The notes under the pieces are model-generated. The model was given only the letters and a program-made list of their open reading frames with translations. It searched no databases and was not told the DNA's origin. A stretch of DNA of 5,998 nucleotides, from positions 1-5,998 of the forward strand of contig JAICQW010000112.1 of the NCBI GenBank assembly GCA_025937665.1. The letters run 5' to 3'. Shown here one piece after another: positions 5,279-5,998 of the stretch. Source of the DNA: Nitrososphaeraceae archaeon (GTDB lineage Archaea > Thermoproteota > Nitrososphaeria > Nitrososphaerales > Nitrososphaeraceae). How positions within the stretch are numbered: the first letter of the stretch is position 1; the number at the start of each line of letters is the position of its first letter. The translations under genes were made by a program, and so were the position numbers.

Positions 5279-5314
5279 AAAGGTATTAAGAAATAAAGTG
5301 GACTATGATACTAT

Positions 5315-5320
5315 TATAAA
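5315..5320 (+). promoter_or_regulatory. TATA box for the 208-aa secreted protein gene
   Basis: TATAAA, within ATTATAAATAA, has its centre about 26 nt upstream of the ATG at 5343. This predicts a leaderless or near-leaderless transcript and confirms the start codon. Confidence 0.6.
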
Positions 5321-5342
5321 TAATGAGAGGCCATAGTTAGTA

Positions 5343-5969
5343 ATGAAATATTTCTTCATAATTCTAACATTCGTAGTTATACTTATTTTACCAAGTATTG
5401 GTTATTCTCAATCTACAAGTAATTCGACAGTCAAAGATGGCCAGGAGGTAAAGTTAATTACTCCTATCCAACAAAGGATATCCGATAAAGGAACATACTT
5501 GGTTGCAATAAAATCCGGACAATCGCCTATTTCAACGGGCTTAAACATTGAGATAGTCTTTTTGAATAAAACTTCACCATATCTAAGTGCTCCACCACCA
5601 AATGCCGAATCGAACCTCTCTAGTACCGAATACAATAAAACTAGTGGAATGGTAATTCCGTCCGTTGTAGAAAGAACCCTTCCTGTCAAAAGCTATGATA
5701 TTGTAATAAATTCAGGTGACGGAAAGGAGATCTGGAAGAAGACTGACCAGGCCACTCAAGGAGGACGCGGACCTCAATCGATAGTCTTGGATAACTATGA
5801 CATTGGTAACGTAACTATTAGTATCATGAATATTGAACCTGATCCCACGATCGTCGACTCGTTGATTCAAAAATCAAACAATACTAATGAATTTGCAGCA
5901 CTAAATCAGACAGAATCTAAATTTTCAACTGATTCAGTAAAATTTCAGACAACAATCTTGGTTGTATGA
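5343..5969 (+). CDS. Secreted protein with multiple N-glycosylation sequons
   Basis: This 208-residue protein has an N-terminal signal sequence: Lys2, a hydrophobic core at about residues 4-17, then P-S-I-G-Y-S-Q, with cleavage likely near residue 22 or 23. There is no second membrane segment and no obvious cell-wall anchor, so the product should be released or held non-covalently at the cell surface. The mature part has seven N-X-S/T sequons (N27, N75, N91, N98, N156, N179, N188). Alternating hydrophobic stretches such as Y-L-V-A-I-K, L-N-I-E-I-V-F and V-T-I-S-I-M suggest a beta-rich fold, perhaps immunoglobulin-like. There are no cysteines and no recognised enzymatic motif. The TATA box 26 nt upstream fixes the start, and the terminator at 5260-5278 separates it from the gene before. 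Confidence 0.75.
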   Translation: MKYFFIILTFVVILILPSIGYSQSTSNSTVKDGQEVKLITPIQQRISDKGTYLVAIKSGQSPISTGLNIEIVFLNKTSPYLSAPPPNAESNLSSTEYNKTSGMVIPSVVERTLPVKSYDIVINSGDGKEIWKKTDQATQGGRGPQSIVLDNYDIGNVTISIMNIEPDPTIVDSLIQKSNNTNEFAALNQTESKFSTDSVKFQTTILVV

Positions 5970-5987
5970 TATTTTGACACCATAAGG

Positions 5988-5998
5988 CTTTAATACTA
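5988..5998 (+). promoter_or_regulatory. Possible TATA-like element at the window edge
   Basis: CTTTAATACTA at the very end of the window resembles the TATA boxes seen upstream of other genes here and could drive a gene beginning just beyond the edge. No downstream start is visible, so this rests on motif similarity alone. Confidence 0.2.

Noticed and set aside
5408..5689. Minus-strand 93-codon ORF inside the 208-aa secreted protein gene
   Set aside because: The plus-strand gene has a TATA box, a signal peptide and sequons, while the antisense ORF has no promoter or recognisable features.

Overview
The window reads as AT-rich archaeal chromosome, most likely from an ammonia-oxidising thaumarchaeon (Nitrososphaeria), perhaps a low-GC soil lineage such as Nitrosocosmicus. 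This placement is inferred from four things: TATA-like boxes about 24-31 nt upstream of start codons with little or no leader; small secreted proteins packed with N-X-S/T sequons; a DUF6659-like Roadblock-type protein; and the style of the membrane and MinD-like proteins. No rRNA, tRNA, IS element or CRISPR array was seen.

Layout. Positions 1-220 hold a doubtful 3' gene end, overlapped by a 15/16 inverted repeat. Positions 286-501 encode a 71-aa secreted peptide whose mature part carries seven potential N-glycosylation sites. Positions 526-1870 encode a polytopic membrane protein. Its first ~50 codons lie in a different frame from the rest, and the break falls at an A7T10 homopolymer, so only 677-1870 is annotated as an intact ORF. 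Convergent to it, on the minus strand, is a DUF6659/Roadblock-like protein (1933-2355). Divergent from that gene, across a TATA element that could serve both strands, are a MinD/ParA-like ATPase (2408-3280) and, 42 nt later, a 502-aa fusion of a KaiC/RecA-like ATPase, a Cys/His-rich linker and a class III nucleotidyl-cyclase-like domain (3323-4831). After a 229-nt non-coding stretch come a 59-aa two-helix membrane protein (5061-5240) and a 208-aa secreted, sequon-bearing protein (5343-5969).

The most interesting part is 1933-4831. A Roadblock-like small protein, a MinD-like switch ATPase and a KaiC-cyclase fusion sit together and resemble a signalling or spatial-organisation cassette. The fusion keeps both metal-binding aspartates of class III cyclases, but the base-recognition Lys and Asp and the transition-state Asn appear replaced. 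Its KaiC-like domain also lacks the usual Glu-Glu after the second core strand. It may therefore be a nucleotide sensor, or a cyclase with altered substrate, and not a standard adenylyl cyclase. That these genes act together is inferred from position only.
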